A stretch of DNA of 64,000 bases from SFEL01 sp045603585 (GTDB lineage Bacteria > Bacillota > Clostridia > Christensenellales > CAG-138): the NCBI GenBank assembly GCA_045603585.1, contig JAZUMK010000046.1, forward strand, positions 62,001 to 126,000. Reading direction: 5' to 3'. Position 1 is the first letter of the stretch; each line of letters starts with the position of its first letter. A program made the translations under genes and the position numbers. This document shows, piece by piece, positions 42,850 to 51,860 of this stretch. A model generated the notes under the pieces. That model saw only the letters and a program-made list of their open reading frames with translations, was not told where the DNA came from and made no database searches.

Positions 42850-44130
42850 TTACTTGCCTCCCTTCGTGATCTGCAGCAGAATCTCGTCATCTGTATAATA
42901 ACGTGCGGTGGTGTATGTGCGGAGCTTGTTGGAGGAGGTTATTACCGGCATCTTGCCTGCAAGGGGATTGTTCATGTACATCAGCGGGCAGATGTAGGAG
43001 GTAATAACGCCGGTGGCCTTAAGGCGGGCAGCATATTCTGTGGTTTCAAATTCCTTCAGCACTGCGGGAGCAGCAGTGAATACAGTGGGGATGACCACCT
43101 TGCTGTTGCCGGCGGCCTTCAAGCCCGCTTCCACCTTATCCGTCCAGTCCTTAAGCTGCTGCAGGCTCATATGGGGACAGCCCATGAAGCACAGCTTGGG
43201 CTTTGCATCCATCTTCTTCCACATTACGGGATAGCTGTCATATACCCGCTGCAGCTCTGCGTCGTCTATTACGTATACCTTTGCGTTTTCTGCAATAAGG
43301 CTCTCACCCTGCTCCACGGCTTCGGGAGTAAGTCCGTCCACATGGTACAGGCCCACTGCGCCGTTGGATGCAGTGGCGGCACCAAAGTCCTTAAGGTAGG
43401 TGCAGGCGGCATCAGTCAGCTCATTGCCCAGCCACTTGTCCAGTCCCTTGATGTAGGGCACATCCTCCATCACCTTCATGCCGATGGCGCTGCCCAGCAA
43501 CTGTGCCTCTGGCTTTTTGGTAGTCTGAATATCAATTATCCATGTTGCCTTGCGGCCCTCATCGGTAAGCAGACCGAAGTAAGGCACATAGCCCAATACG
43601 CTGCCCATTATATCCACAATGCCGCTGTTGCGATTGCAGCGGGCGCCCAGTACGGAGTTAACGTACACAACGGCGGAGGATTCTGCCCAGCTGAGGATAT
43701 CGCCCTTCCTGGGCTTATTGCCCATCTGGTCAAGGTAGCAGGCGCAGGAGAAGGCGTCTTTATCCATCAGGCCCAGCTTATTCAGCTGTCCCTCATAGAA
43801 TTCCTGACGGGAATACATAAAGTTATTGAACACAAAATCTAGCAGGAAATTGGAAGGCACGTTTTTATCCAGGGGGCGGGGGTCAACGGAAAACTTCTGC
43901 TGGGATACCGCGCCGGCTTCAATCAGCTGATTCATCAGCTCATATACCGGGCCAAGGGCCTTAAGGCCAAAGGAGGTTACCAGATGGTTGTACTCAGAAG
44001 TTACCGGCACCATCTTTTCCGCGCCGAAAATTTCGCCGTATTTTACCAGGGTCTTCATAACCTTGGCAAGGGTTTCTCCCTTTTCGCCATTCAAGATGGC
44101 CTGCTGTTCAGGGGTAAGATACATTGCCAT
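42850..44130 (-). CDS. Aconitase X catalytic large subunit
   Basis: 426 residues of the AcnX (DUF521) family. Likely Fe-S ligands lie in ACYLDQMGNKPRKGD, LGARCNRNSGIVDIMG and LCFMGCPHMSLQQLKDW. The substrate cannot be assigned from sequence alone. It is the second gene of a three-gene operon behind an old-yellow-enzyme-type reductase; that pairing suggests the dehydrated product is reduced or its precursor oxidised by the partner. Confidence 0.85.
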   Translation of the reverse strand: MAMYLTPEQQAILNGEKGETLAKVMKTLVKYGEIFGAEKMVPVTSEYNHLVTSFGLKALGPVYELMNQLIEAGAVSQQKFSVDPRPLDKNVPSNFLLDFVFNNFMYSRQEFYEGQLNKLGLMDKDAFSCACYLDQMGNKPRKGDILSWAESSAVVYVNSVLGARCNRNSGIVDIMGSVLGYVPYFGLLTDEGRKATWIIDIQTTKKPEAQLLGSAIGMKVMEDVPYIKGLDKWLGNELTDAACTYLKDFGAATASNGAVGLYHVDGLTPEAVEQGESLIAENAKVYVIDDAELQRVYDSYPVMWKKMDAKPKLCFMGCPHMSLQQLKDWTDKVEAGLKAAGNSKVVIPTVFTAAPAVLKEFETTEYAARLKATGVITSYICPLMYMNNPLAGKMPVITSSNKLRTYTTARYYTDDEILLQITKGGK

Positions 44131-44146
44131 TTATTCTTTCCTCCCT

Positions 44147-46207
44147 TTATATCTTCATACAGACATCCCATACGCCCCAGATAACGCTGCGGAGATTGCC
44201 CACCTTGGCGGCGTCGCCGATGACGTGGATATTCTTCGCCTTCTGGGCAAGGGGAGCGCTCTTGTAGCCGGTGGAAAGTATTACGCTGTCCACAGGAATA
44301 TCAAATGCATTGCCGTCCTTGCCTGCAACGGTGATTGCACCGTCCTTGATTTCCTTCAGGCTGGTCTCAAGATGCACAGGCACCTTGTTTGCCTTGAAGA
44401 AATCGCGCAGGAAGCTGGAATTTGCAAGGCATATGCCCTTGCCGCAGATAAGGTCATCCATCATTTCAACGATGACAGGCTTCTTGCCCTGCAGATACAG
44501 CTCGTAAGCTATTTCGCAGCCGGTAAGGCCGCCGCCGATAATGGCAACATTCTCGCCCACTTCCTGCCTGCCCCGGAGGAAATCTATTGCCTGTATGCCC
44601 TTCTCTATGCCCTTTACCGGGATGCGGTTGGCAACGGAGCCTGTGGCGATTATTACTTCATCTGCGCCCAGAGCATCGATATGCACTATCTGGGTATTAA
44701 GCTTTACCTGAATGGGATACTTTGTCATTTCCCGCCTGTACCATGCGATAAGTGCCTTATCCTTTTCCTTGAAGGAGGGGGCTGCTGCAGCGATAAATAC
44801 GCCGCCCAGCTCGTTTGCCTTTTCATACAGGGTTACATTATGGCCGCGCTTTGCAAGCAGCAATGCCGCTTCCATACCGCCTATGCCGCCGCCGATGACC
44901 GCCACCTTCTTGGCCTTTTTGGCAGGCTTCACATAGTACTTTTTGCTCTGCATGGTCTGGGGATTCAGGGCGCAGCGGGCAAGGCCCATCGTGTCCGTCA
45001 GATCCTGGGTATTTGCGTGCCCCTTGGAGGAAGAGAAATTGAAGCAGCCTGCGTGGCAGCAGATACAGGGCTTGATATCCTCCAGCCTGTCCTCTATGAG
45101 CTTGGTTATCCATTCGGGGTCGGTAAGGAACTGGCGGGCAATACCTACGCCGTCAATAAGGCCGTCGGCAACTGCCTGTGCGCCCACCTCCGGCTCCATA
45201 CGGCCTGCGCAAACCACGGGGATATCCACGAATTTTTTAATGTGTGCAACGCTTTCAAGGTTGCAGTTCTGGGGCATATACATAGGGGGATGTGCCCAGT
45301 ACCAGGAATCGTAGGTGCCGTTGTCGGCGTTGAGCATATCATAGCCCGCATCCTGCAGATACTTTGCAGCACGCTCGGATTCTTCCATATTGCGGCCCAC
45401 CTCAACGTATTCTTCGCCGGGCACTGCGCCCTCACGGAAGCCCTTTACCTTGGACTCTACGCTGTAGCGGAGGGATACGGGGAAATCATCGCCGCAGGCG
45501 GCCTTGATGGCCTGCACCACCTCTACGGGGAAGCGATAGCGGTTTTCAAAGGAGCCGCCGTATTCATCGGTACGCTTGTTTGTCCACTCCATAGTGAACT
45601 GATCCAGCAGATAGCCTTCATGCACCGCATGCACCTCCACGCCGTCCACGCCCGCATCCTTGCAGAGCTTGGCGGTCTTGGCAAAGGCCTCGATTATCTC
45701 GTGTATCTGTTCCTTTGTCATTTCGGGAGTGGTTATTTCGGGCGCCCAGCGTGAGGGCAGGGGGCTGGGGCTGGCCAGCTCATGGCTGGTATCCAGCACG
45801 GGCTTAAGCAGGGCGCGAGTGAATTTATTCTTATGAAGGGGAGCGATAAGCTCGGTAATGGCCCAGCTGCGGCCCATACCTGCGGTAAGCTGAATAAACA
45901 GCTTTGCGCCGGTCTTGTGTATCTCCTCCATGTACTCCTTCAGATCCTCAAACATCTTGGGATTCTGCCACAGCCACTTGCCCCAGAAGGTATCCCTCAG
46001 GGGAGCAATACCGGGGATTATAAGGCCAACGTTGTTGTTTGCCCTCTCCAGGAACAGCTTAGCGGCCTCCTTGTCAAACTTGCAGCCGGTCAGCTCAAAC
46101 CAGCCAAACAGGGATGTTCCACCCATAGGACACATAACAATGCGGTTTTTTATCTCCACATTGCCTATCTTCCAGGGGGTAAATAAGGCTTCATACTTAG
46201 GATCCAT
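44147..46207 (-). CDS. FMN/Fe-S/FAD oxidoreductase of the 2,4-dienoyl-CoA reductase type
   Basis: 686 residues in three parts: an old-yellow-enzyme TIM barrel (1-370) with GVDGVEVHAVHEGYLLDQF and FENRYRFPVEVV, a [4Fe-4S] segment CICCHAGC (381-388) plus C412, and a two-dinucleotide FAD/NAD(P) domain with GGGIGG at 440-445. Relatives include 2,4-dienoyl-CoA reductase, trimethylamine dehydrogenase and BaiCD/BaiH. It reduces, or rarely oxidises, an activated double bond using NAD(P)H. It leads the aconitase X operon, 16 bp upstream of the large subunit. Confidence 0.85.
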   Translation of the reverse strand: MDPKYEALFTPWKIGNVEIKNRIVMCPMGGTSLFGWFELTGCKFDKEAAKLFLERANNNVGLIIPGIAPLRDTFWGKWLWQNPKMFEDLKEYMEEIHKTGAKLFIQLTAGMGRSWAITELIAPLHKNKFTRALLKPVLDTSHELASPSPLPSRWAPEITTPEMTKEQIHEIIEAFAKTAKLCKDAGVDGVEVHAVHEGYLLDQFTMEWTNKRTDEYGGSFENRYRFPVEVVQAIKAACGDDFPVSLRYSVESKVKGFREGAVPGEEYVEVGRNMEESERAAKYLQDAGYDMLNADNGTYDSWYWAHPPMYMPQNCNLESVAHIKKFVDIPVVCAGRMEPEVGAQAVADGLIDGVGIARQFLTDPEWITKLIEDRLEDIKPCICCHAGCFNFSSSKGHANTQDLTDTMGLARCALNPQTMQSKKYYVKPAKKAKKVAVIGGGIGGMEAALLLAKRGHNVTLYEKANELGGVFIAAAAPSFKEKDKALIAWYRREMTKYPIQVKLNTQIVHIDALGADEVIIATGSVANRIPVKGIEKGIQAIDFLRGRQEVGENVAIIGGGLTGCEIAYELYLQGKKPVIVEMMDDLICGKGICLANSSFLRDFFKANKVPVHLETSLKEIKDGAITVAGKDGNAFDIPVDSVILSTGYKSAPLAQKAKNIHVIGDAAKVGNLRSVIWGVWDVCMKI

Positions 46208-46550
46208 ACTGTTTCTCTCGTCCCTTCCTTAATAATATTAAATTAAATATTTATGATTGCTTGAACGTGGGAAATGTTTTGTTACAAATATATCGTATAC
46301 CAACAACAGCATAAAAGCAATAGCGCAAAGCTTTCTCAAAGGCACCTCTTCTGCGCCATTTTGGTCGGTGAACCGCCTTTGCTGCCTGGTCTTTGCACAT
46401 TCGTGTACGTTGGGGTGATTTTACCTGCAGGGTGCTGTACTCCGGGGTGAAAACATGTATAATTTAGTCAGGATAGCAATTTGTTTACTTTTCTGCAAAA
46501 TCGCAGTTCGTTTATATTTTACCCCAGTATTATGATCAAGGAGGCTGCCA
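46208..46550. other. Divergent intergenic region
   Basis: 343 bp between the oxidoreductase and the amidohydrolase, AT-rich at the left. A TGTATAAT box near 46453-46460 is a possible -10 for the plus-strand gene, but no good -35 fits. No small gene or riboswitch recognised. Confidence 0.4.
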
Positions 46551-47882
46551 ATGGAAAATACAGCTCTGATTATCCGCAATGCCGCGTACCTTATCAAAGA
46601 TCGCGACAATACATTATCCAATGTGGATATTCTGATTAAAGACGGCATGATCGCAGAAATAGGCAAGGGAATATCCGCTCCCTGCGCTCAGGAAATAGAC
46701 GCATCTGCCTGCATCGTCGCCCCCGGTTTTCACAACCTCCATACCCATCTTTATCAGAATTTTCTCAAGGGAATGAAGGATACCCTTCCCCTTGTGGAAT
46801 GGTGTGAGCAGGTAACGTTTCCCTTTGTGACCGCTGCCCTCAGCGGCAAAGTGGACAAAGCCGCCCTTTTTTACAGCTTTGCCATGATGGGCGGCATAGA
46901 ACAGCTCAAGAGCGGCATAACCGCCTTTGTTGACCTTGATATGTCTCATCCCGCCATGAACAAGGCCTGGCAGGAGCTTGGCATAAGGGGCAATCTGGCC
47001 GTTCAGAGCGCAAACGCATGGATCCCCGAGCACCTTCGCGCAAACGGCGATGCGGCGCAGATCAACAGCCTTATGAAATACTTTGAGGGGGCAGCGGCAT
47101 ATCCTCTCACCTCCACCGCCATAGGCCCCTCCACCCCCTTCTGCTGCACTCCCGAATACCTCAAGGCCCTCACCGACATTGGAAGAGATACGGGCCGCCA
47201 TGTGCAGATACATGTAAGCGAAACCGAAAGAGAAGTAAAGGAAGCGCTGCAGGATTACGGCATGACTCCCCTTGAATATCTGGACTCTCTGGGTGTGCTT
47301 GGCAAAAACATGTCCATAGTTCACTGCGTACACCTGACGGAAAAGGAAATGCAGATAGCGGCGGACCGCGGCCTTGTGGCTGTTCACTGCCCCATGAGCA
47401 ATCTCAAGCTGGCAGACGGCCTTGCCCCCATTAAGAAGCTCCGCTCTTACGGCATTCCCGTAACGCTGGGCACAGACGGCGCCGCCAGCAACGACAGGCT
47501 GGATATGTTTGCTGAGATGCGCTGTGCCATCCAGCTGGCCCGCCTGAAAGATAATGATGCCGCTGCCCTTACCGCAAGGGATGCCTTTGACATGGCCACC
47601 CGTGTTGGCGCTGAAGCCATGGGCCTTAGCAGCGGCGTGCTGGAGGTCGGCCGCCCTGCCGATCTGATGCTCATCGATACCTTCGCCCCCAACATGATGC
47701 CCTGCCACGACCCCATCAACACGCTGGTTTGGTGCGCCGCTCCGGAAAACGTCAGCACAGTTATCATCAACGGCGACGTGGTGCTTTCAAATGGTCAGCC
47801 CACCCATGTGGATATGGCCGCCCAAATGAAAGAAGCCCTCAGGCTGGAAGCAGAGTGCCGCGTCCTTATAGCAGAGCAGTAA
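46551..47882 (+). CDS. Amidohydrolase of the MTA/SAH deaminase type
   Basis: 443 residues, TrzA/MtaD branch of the amidohydrolase superfamily. Metal ligands: HNLHTH (H64, H66), HVQIHVSETE, VHCVHLTEKE and the Asp in GTDGAASNDRLDM; CPMSNLKLADGLAPI is typical of 5'-methylthioadenosine/S-adenosylhomocysteine deaminases. It would deaminate an adenosine-type or related amino-heterocycle in the cytoplasm. Other substrates (guanine, 8-oxoguanine, triazines) cannot be excluded. The ATG at 46551 has AAGGAGG. Confidence 0.8.
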   Translation: MENTALIIRNAAYLIKDRDNTLSNVDILIKDGMIAEIGKGISAPCAQEIDASACIVAPGFHNLHTHLYQNFLKGMKDTLPLVEWCEQVTFPFVTAALSGKVDKAALFYSFAMMGGIEQLKSGITAFVDLDMSHPAMNKAWQELGIRGNLAVQSANAWIPEHLRANGDAAQINSLMKYFEGAAAYPLTSTAIGPSTPFCCTPEYLKALTDIGRDTGRHVQIHVSETEREVKEALQDYGMTPLEYLDSLGVLGKNMSIVHCVHLTEKEMQIAADRGLVAVHCPMSNLKLADGLAPIKKLRSYGIPVTLGTDGAASNDRLDMFAEMRCAIQLARLKDNDAAALTARDAFDMATRVGAEAMGLSSGVLEVGRPADLMLIDTFAPNMMPCHDPINTLVWCAAPENVSTVIINGDVVLSNGQPTHVDMAAQMKEALRLEAECRVLIAEQ

Positions 47883-47900
47883 ATAAACCAAATAAAATCA

Positions 47901-47929
47901 GGAGCAGGTTTTTCACCTGCTCCTTTTGT
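47901..47929. terminator. Bidirectional terminator
   Basis: GGAGCAGGT / ACCTGCTCC, perfect 9-bp stem with TTTTGT on the plus side, between the convergent amidohydrolase and sortase genes. Confidence 0.8.
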
Positions 47930-47930
47930 A

Positions 47931-48680
47931 TTATCCTTCATTCAGCACGCCCTGCACCACCCATCGTGTATCCGCTTCCCCTGTGCAGGTGGACAGAGTA
48001 ATTATCCTGTCCTCCGCTTTTGGCTCAATGCCTGTATCGATCATGGAATTATCCAAAGCAAAGCGTATAAATTCCTCCCGCCGAGCTGCATTGTTTATCT
48101 CCAGAGCATACACTATGCTGTCCGTATCCACCTTATGGGCAGCGAATATGTCATAGCGAAATACACCGCTGTCATTGAGGATACAGATATGCGGATGGGC
48201 TTCCCAATAGGCCTGCTTTTCATACTCCTTCAATCCGCCAAACATGGCGCCGCTTCGCATATTGTGTCCGTAAATTATGGTATTGAAATCGCTGAAATCC
48301 GCCGCATTTTCCCGCTCCATAAATATGGCGCCGGATACATTTTGATCCTTTTTCCAATCGTATTTCAGATAATGCTCATTGTCCTCCCCTTGAAGCAAAG
48401 GATAATCCACGTCAGTGCCGTCTATATATATCCATCCCAGCACATCCCTGTTTATTTCCCTGAGAGCCTGAATATCCATATTTTGCAGCCTTATTGTTTC
48501 AGCATCCGCCTGCATCGGCATACTCTCCCCGCTGCCGGATACAGGCAAAGCCTGCGCTATCTGCGCCGCCTCCTTATAGTCCTCCCGGGCCGCTTTTTCC
48601 TGACGGTCTATCACCCCAAGCCATATAAGGCTTACCGCCAGCATGGCCGCAAAAAAGCCCGTCATCATCTTTCGCTTCAT
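47931..48680 (-). CDS. srtB: Class B sortase
   Basis: 249 residues: an N-terminal membrane anchor (about 5-24) and a sortase fold. Catalytic residues visible are H139 in IIYGHNM, C232 in TLSTCTG and R239 in DTRWVVQG; the long helix before the catalytic Cys marks class B. It covalently attaches surface proteins to the wall. The only candidate substrate in view is the thioester protein directly upstream in the same direction, so this is a dedicated pair. The start at 48680 is the first codon of the signal anchor. Confidence 0.9.
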   Translation of the reverse strand: MKRKMMTGFFAAMLAVSLIWLGVIDRQEKAAREDYKEAAQIAQALPVSGSGESMPMQADAETIRLQNMDIQALREINRDVLGWIYIDGTDVDYPLLQGEDNEHYLKYDWKKDQNVSGAIFMERENAADFSDFNTIIYGHNMRSGAMFGGLKEYEKQAYWEAHPHICILNDSGVFRYDIFAAHKVDTDSIVYALEINNAARREEFIRFALDNSMIDTGIEPKAEDRIITLSTCTGEADTRWVVQGVLNEG

Positions 48681-48754
48681 ATTGAGCCTTTATCTCCTTT
48701 GAAACCACATAAAGCTGAGGATTGGGAAACTCCGCAATCCTCCTTTGCCTGTTC

Positions 48755-50875
48755 TTAGTTTTCCTTCTTCTTTGAGCCGGTCAGGCAGATAACCGCCAAG
48801 CCCAGTATTCCTGCGGCGGCCACGCCCAGCAGCACCCCGGATGCATCCCCGGTCTTTACGGGCCTTGCCAACCGCAGCTCCACATCTGCGGCGGGCTGCC
48901 CGGTATGGGTGGAGGAAGGTGCGGAAGGTATGCTCTGGGTGTATCTTTCGTTATGCCATGTCCGTTCCGCAGTGACCCTCTTGATTTCCTGTGCATCAAA
49001 CCTGATGGTCATGCCAACCGAAACATCCACAGTTTGAGTGCCCTCCGCTATTCCCACAACGGACTGGGATTTATCGCTGCCCCCATGGGCCGTATAAATA
49101 TATACGCCTTTGTTCAGATACTGGGTGCCCTCCAGATGCAGGTCAAACTTAAAATCGGCATTTTCGCTCAGCTGCAAATTCTTCAAAGTATAAACGCCAT
49201 TTTCATCCGGCTGAATGGTATCCGCAACCCTGCCCTCGGAATTTTTGCCCGCAAGGCGTTTTACCACGTGATTTCCATCCTTATCCTTAATGGGATTGCC
49301 CTCCCCATCCAGCAGATAAACCAGCAAATCGTCCTTCTCGGGATCCGGCACTATGGCCAGGGAAAAATTAAGGTCCGCTCCATAAACGTCGTTGTCATCA
49401 TTCTCATCCATGTTATCGGCATGGTCCTTCACCTTGCTGCCTACGGTAAGCGAAATATTGTCAACGGCATTATTTTGGTTTATTACGGTATCAATTCCGT
49501 CCTCAGTATCCGCTATGGGCTGAAGGCTCCTAAGCCAGTTGAATACCGCCATTGCCCTTGCATCGCTTTCGGGTATATACTCCCGAACGTAGGCATTTCT
49601 GTTTGGATTGGGCTTATACACATTTACAGGGCCGTGGGCAATATAGCCGTCTTTGCCGTCTCTGGTATTTGAATCGCCGTTGGCAAAGCTCCATATTGCA
49701 GCCTGAGTGGCGGCCAGTGCTTCGGATTCCGTAAGGCCATCTATAATGTCTGCAATTTTATAGGTTGCCTTGCCGCCCCTGTCATCCGTATCCACCGTAA
49801 TGACTGCATCCTCTCCGCAGGCCTGCCTGATCAGCGCCTTTATCTGAGCGATGGAGCCCATTCCTTCCTTTGTGCCCCAATATCCGTTGGTAACAACAGC
49901 CCTGAGCATACCCGCCGCAGCAGGGTCAGGATAATAATCATTGTCATGCAGATTGGATACCTTATACCATGCGCCGTCCTGCACCTCGGTATCCGAATCT
50001 ATACAGTATCCGAAGAAATACTCATACTCGCCGTTTTCATCCTTGCGCAGGGCGATCTGCATGGGAGTATTGTCCACCTTTGTTTCTATTTTTTCTATAA
50101 CAAAGTTTCCGTTTTCATCCATTACAGGCTTGCCGTCGACCTTTTTATAGGTGATATAATCCCTCAGCACCTTTATCTCGTTGGTGGCGTCGCCATAGCC
50201 TGTAAGCTGATAATCATAGCCCTCTTCCGATGGTTTTGGAACAGCAGCGGCAGCATCCCCCACAAAATCAAGTACGGGACCGAATACATTGGGATCCTTC
50301 CCTTCATACTCCTCAGCCCTGACGGACTCAAGGTCGGTTTCCACCTTTTGCATTTCAGTTTCCGGCTGAGAGCTTTCCGCCTCCACGCTGCGCTCTACGA
50401 CAGCGATCGTGGCAGTAAAATCATACTCCTCATCGTCAGAGCCCTGCCGCTCATCCCCCGTGATTTGGGTAGTTGTTTGAACTGAGGAACCGGAAGTGGC
50501 CTCCCCCGGCTTCAGCTCCACATCCACCTCGCCTATCTCCTCACCGGGAACAACCTCCTGCTCCCACTCCCTGCGCTCTGTGCCGTCCTCCCGATAGCTT
50601 ATGCTCAGCACATCGCCATCCGCATCGCTTGTGGTGATATCTGTAACGGTTTCCTTTCTGTCCACCGTTACCCCGTCCTCCGTGGTGCCCTGAGTTTGCT
50701 TTTCCACGGTAACGGTTATAATGGTATTTCCGTTTTCATCCACAGCGGTATCGGTTACAGATGATGTGGTGACCGCAAGGCCATCCCCGGCGGCAAAAGC
50801 CGCAGAGGGAAACACGGTAACGCACAGGCATAATGCCATTGCGACGGCGAATATTCTATGTATTGTTTTTACCAT
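48755..50875 (-). CDS. Thioester-domain (TQXA) surface protein with sortase signal
   Basis: 706 residues. Signal peptide 1-28 (cleavage after FAA). An acidic Thr/Ser-rich region (about 30-190) precedes a thioester domain: C291 in FFGYCIDSD and Q391 in ALAATQAAIWSF would form the internal Cys-Gln bond used for covalent attachment to host or other surfaces. A DUF-like Ig/CNA-type domain follows, then a C-terminal sorting signal (PVKTGD at 672-677, hydrophobic segment, KKKEN). KTGD is a variant of the NPxTG/LPxTG motif. The start at 50875 has AGGAGG. Confidence 0.87.
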   Translation of the reverse strand: MVKTIHRIFAVAMALCLCVTVFPSAAFAAGDGLAVTTSSVTDTAVDENGNTIITVTVEKQTQGTTEDGVTVDRKETVTDITTSDADGDVLSISYREDGTERREWEQEVVPGEEIGEVDVELKPGEATSGSSVQTTTQITGDERQGSDDEEYDFTATIAVVERSVEAESSQPETEMQKVETDLESVRAEEYEGKDPNVFGPVLDFVGDAAAAVPKPSEEGYDYQLTGYGDATNEIKVLRDYITYKKVDGKPVMDENGNFVIEKIETKVDNTPMQIALRKDENGEYEYFFGYCIDSDTEVQDGAWYKVSNLHDNDYYPDPAAAGMLRAVVTNGYWGTKEGMGSIAQIKALIRQACGEDAVITVDTDDRGGKATYKIADIIDGLTESEALAATQAAIWSFANGDSNTRDGKDGYIAHGPVNVYKPNPNRNAYVREYIPESDARAMAVFNWLRSLQPIADTEDGIDTVINQNNAVDNISLTVGSKVKDHADNMDENDDNDVYGADLNFSLAIVPDPEKDDLLVYLLDGEGNPIKDKDGNHVVKRLAGKNSEGRVADTIQPDENGVYTLKNLQLSENADFKFDLHLEGTQYLNKGVYIYTAHGGSDKSQSVVGIAEGTQTVDVSVGMTIRFDAQEIKRVTAERTWHNERYTQSIPSAPSSTHTGQPAADVELRLARPVKTGDASGVLLGVAAAGILGLAVICLTGSKKKEN

Positions 50876-51050
50876 GATTTTTGTCCTCCTGTAAAAACCT
50901 GAGCGGCACTTGAACCGCACGAAATGTACGCCGCATTCTATGCGGCAGCGCTATTTCAAATATATGCCGCTGTTACAGGATTTATACAGGCGTGACAAAA
51001 ATAGACCAGTACCGATACTTCCTTTGCAAATGTGATTGATGTATCTATAT

Positions 51051-51077
51051 AAAAAGCCGTCTCCCTGTCGGAGACGG
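51051..51077 (-). terminator. Terminator after the ICMT-like gene
   Basis: CCGTCTCC / GGAGACGG stem with a T5 minus-strand tail immediately after the stop at 51086. The stretch 50876-51050 contains nothing else I can support. Confidence 0.8.
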
Positions 51078-51085
51078 ACTATAAT

Positions 51086-51751
51086 TCACCATATAAATGG
51101 CAGCAGCCGATATTTCACCCTCTGTTTGTATTGGGCATATCCCTCAAGGCCTTCTGTCAGCACCTTTTCCTCATTGACTATGCGGAAAACTATCACAATC
51201 GGATAAAGCAGCATCAGGAAAAAAGCGGCCCACGACCCCAGCACCAGCGGCATGGCGAGAAACAGCAGTATCGTTGAGGTATACATGGGATGGCGGACAA
51301 TGCCGTAAAGCCCGCTGTCTATCAGCTTTTGCCCCTGCTGAATTTCAACAGTACGGGAAAGATATGCGTTTTCCCGCATCACCTCGGCATACATTCCGTA
51401 GCTCAGCAGCATTATGACCGCGCCGGCCCATGTAAGCCAATCGGGGATCCGTGTCCATCCATAGCGATGATCCAGCCCCGCCAGAATAAACACGCCCAGA
51501 AAAACAAGCCCTGCCGCGGCTACCACTCCTTTTTGAGCGGTTTGCTTTTCTCTTGAGTTCAGCCGCTTTGCAAGAAGGTCAGGCGCCTTTATAAGCAGCA
51601 CTATGCCGAGCATCAGCATGGGGATAAACAGCAGGCCAATGAACAGCCAGCCTCCCCTGTAATCCATGGTTCCCGCAGGCAGAAAAAGCAGCAGCCCCAT
51701 CAGGATAAGGCCGGATATGTATTTTATCAGGCCGTTCAGCCATAGTTTCAT
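51086..51751 (-). CDS. Isoprenylcysteine carboxyl-methyltransferase-like membrane protein
   Basis: 221 residues with five or six hydrophobic segments and the ICMT/PEMT signature near the C-terminus (GLYGIVRHPMYTSTILL; NEEKVLTEGLEGYAQYKQRVKYRLLPF), where RHPxY and the E-Y-Y residues bind S-adenosylmethionine. Bacterial members methylate lipids or small hydrophobic acceptors; the substrate is unknown. The start at 51751 has GGGGA; the ATG eight codons earlier has no ribosome site. Confidence 0.8.
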   Translation of the reverse strand: MKLWLNGLIKYISGLILMGLLLFLPAGTMDYRGGWLFIGLLFIPMLMLGIVLLIKAPDLLAKRLNSREKQTAQKGVVAAAGLVFLGVFILAGLDHRYGWTRIPDWLTWAGAVIMLLSYGMYAEVMRENAYLSRTVEIQQGQKLIDSGLYGIVRHPMYTSTILLFLAMPLVLGSWAAFFLMLLYPIVIVFRIVNEEKVLTEGLEGYAQYKQRVKYRLLPFIW

Positions 51752-51820
51752 ATTTATTTCCCCGCTATTTCCCATATTATAACTATCATATTTCCCTGGA
51801 AATCCTCTGTCAAGCTTATG

Positions 51821-51859
51821 AAAAGCCCCGATGGAAAATACTCCTTCGGGACTCGTTTT
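51821..51859 (-). terminator. Terminator of the importer/M20 operon
   Basis: AGTCCCGAAGG / CCATCGGGGCT with one mismatch and TTTT on the minus strand, directly after the M20 gene stop. Confidence 0.65.
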
Positions 51860-51860
51860 T

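Noticed and set aside
43988..45754. 588-codon plus-strand open frame opposite the old-yellow-enzyme-type gene
   Set aside because: Antisense shadow of a high-GC-third-position gene; cysteine/histidine-rich nonsense residues and no ribosome site. The same applies to 15993-17396, 61381-62685 and 62636-63982.
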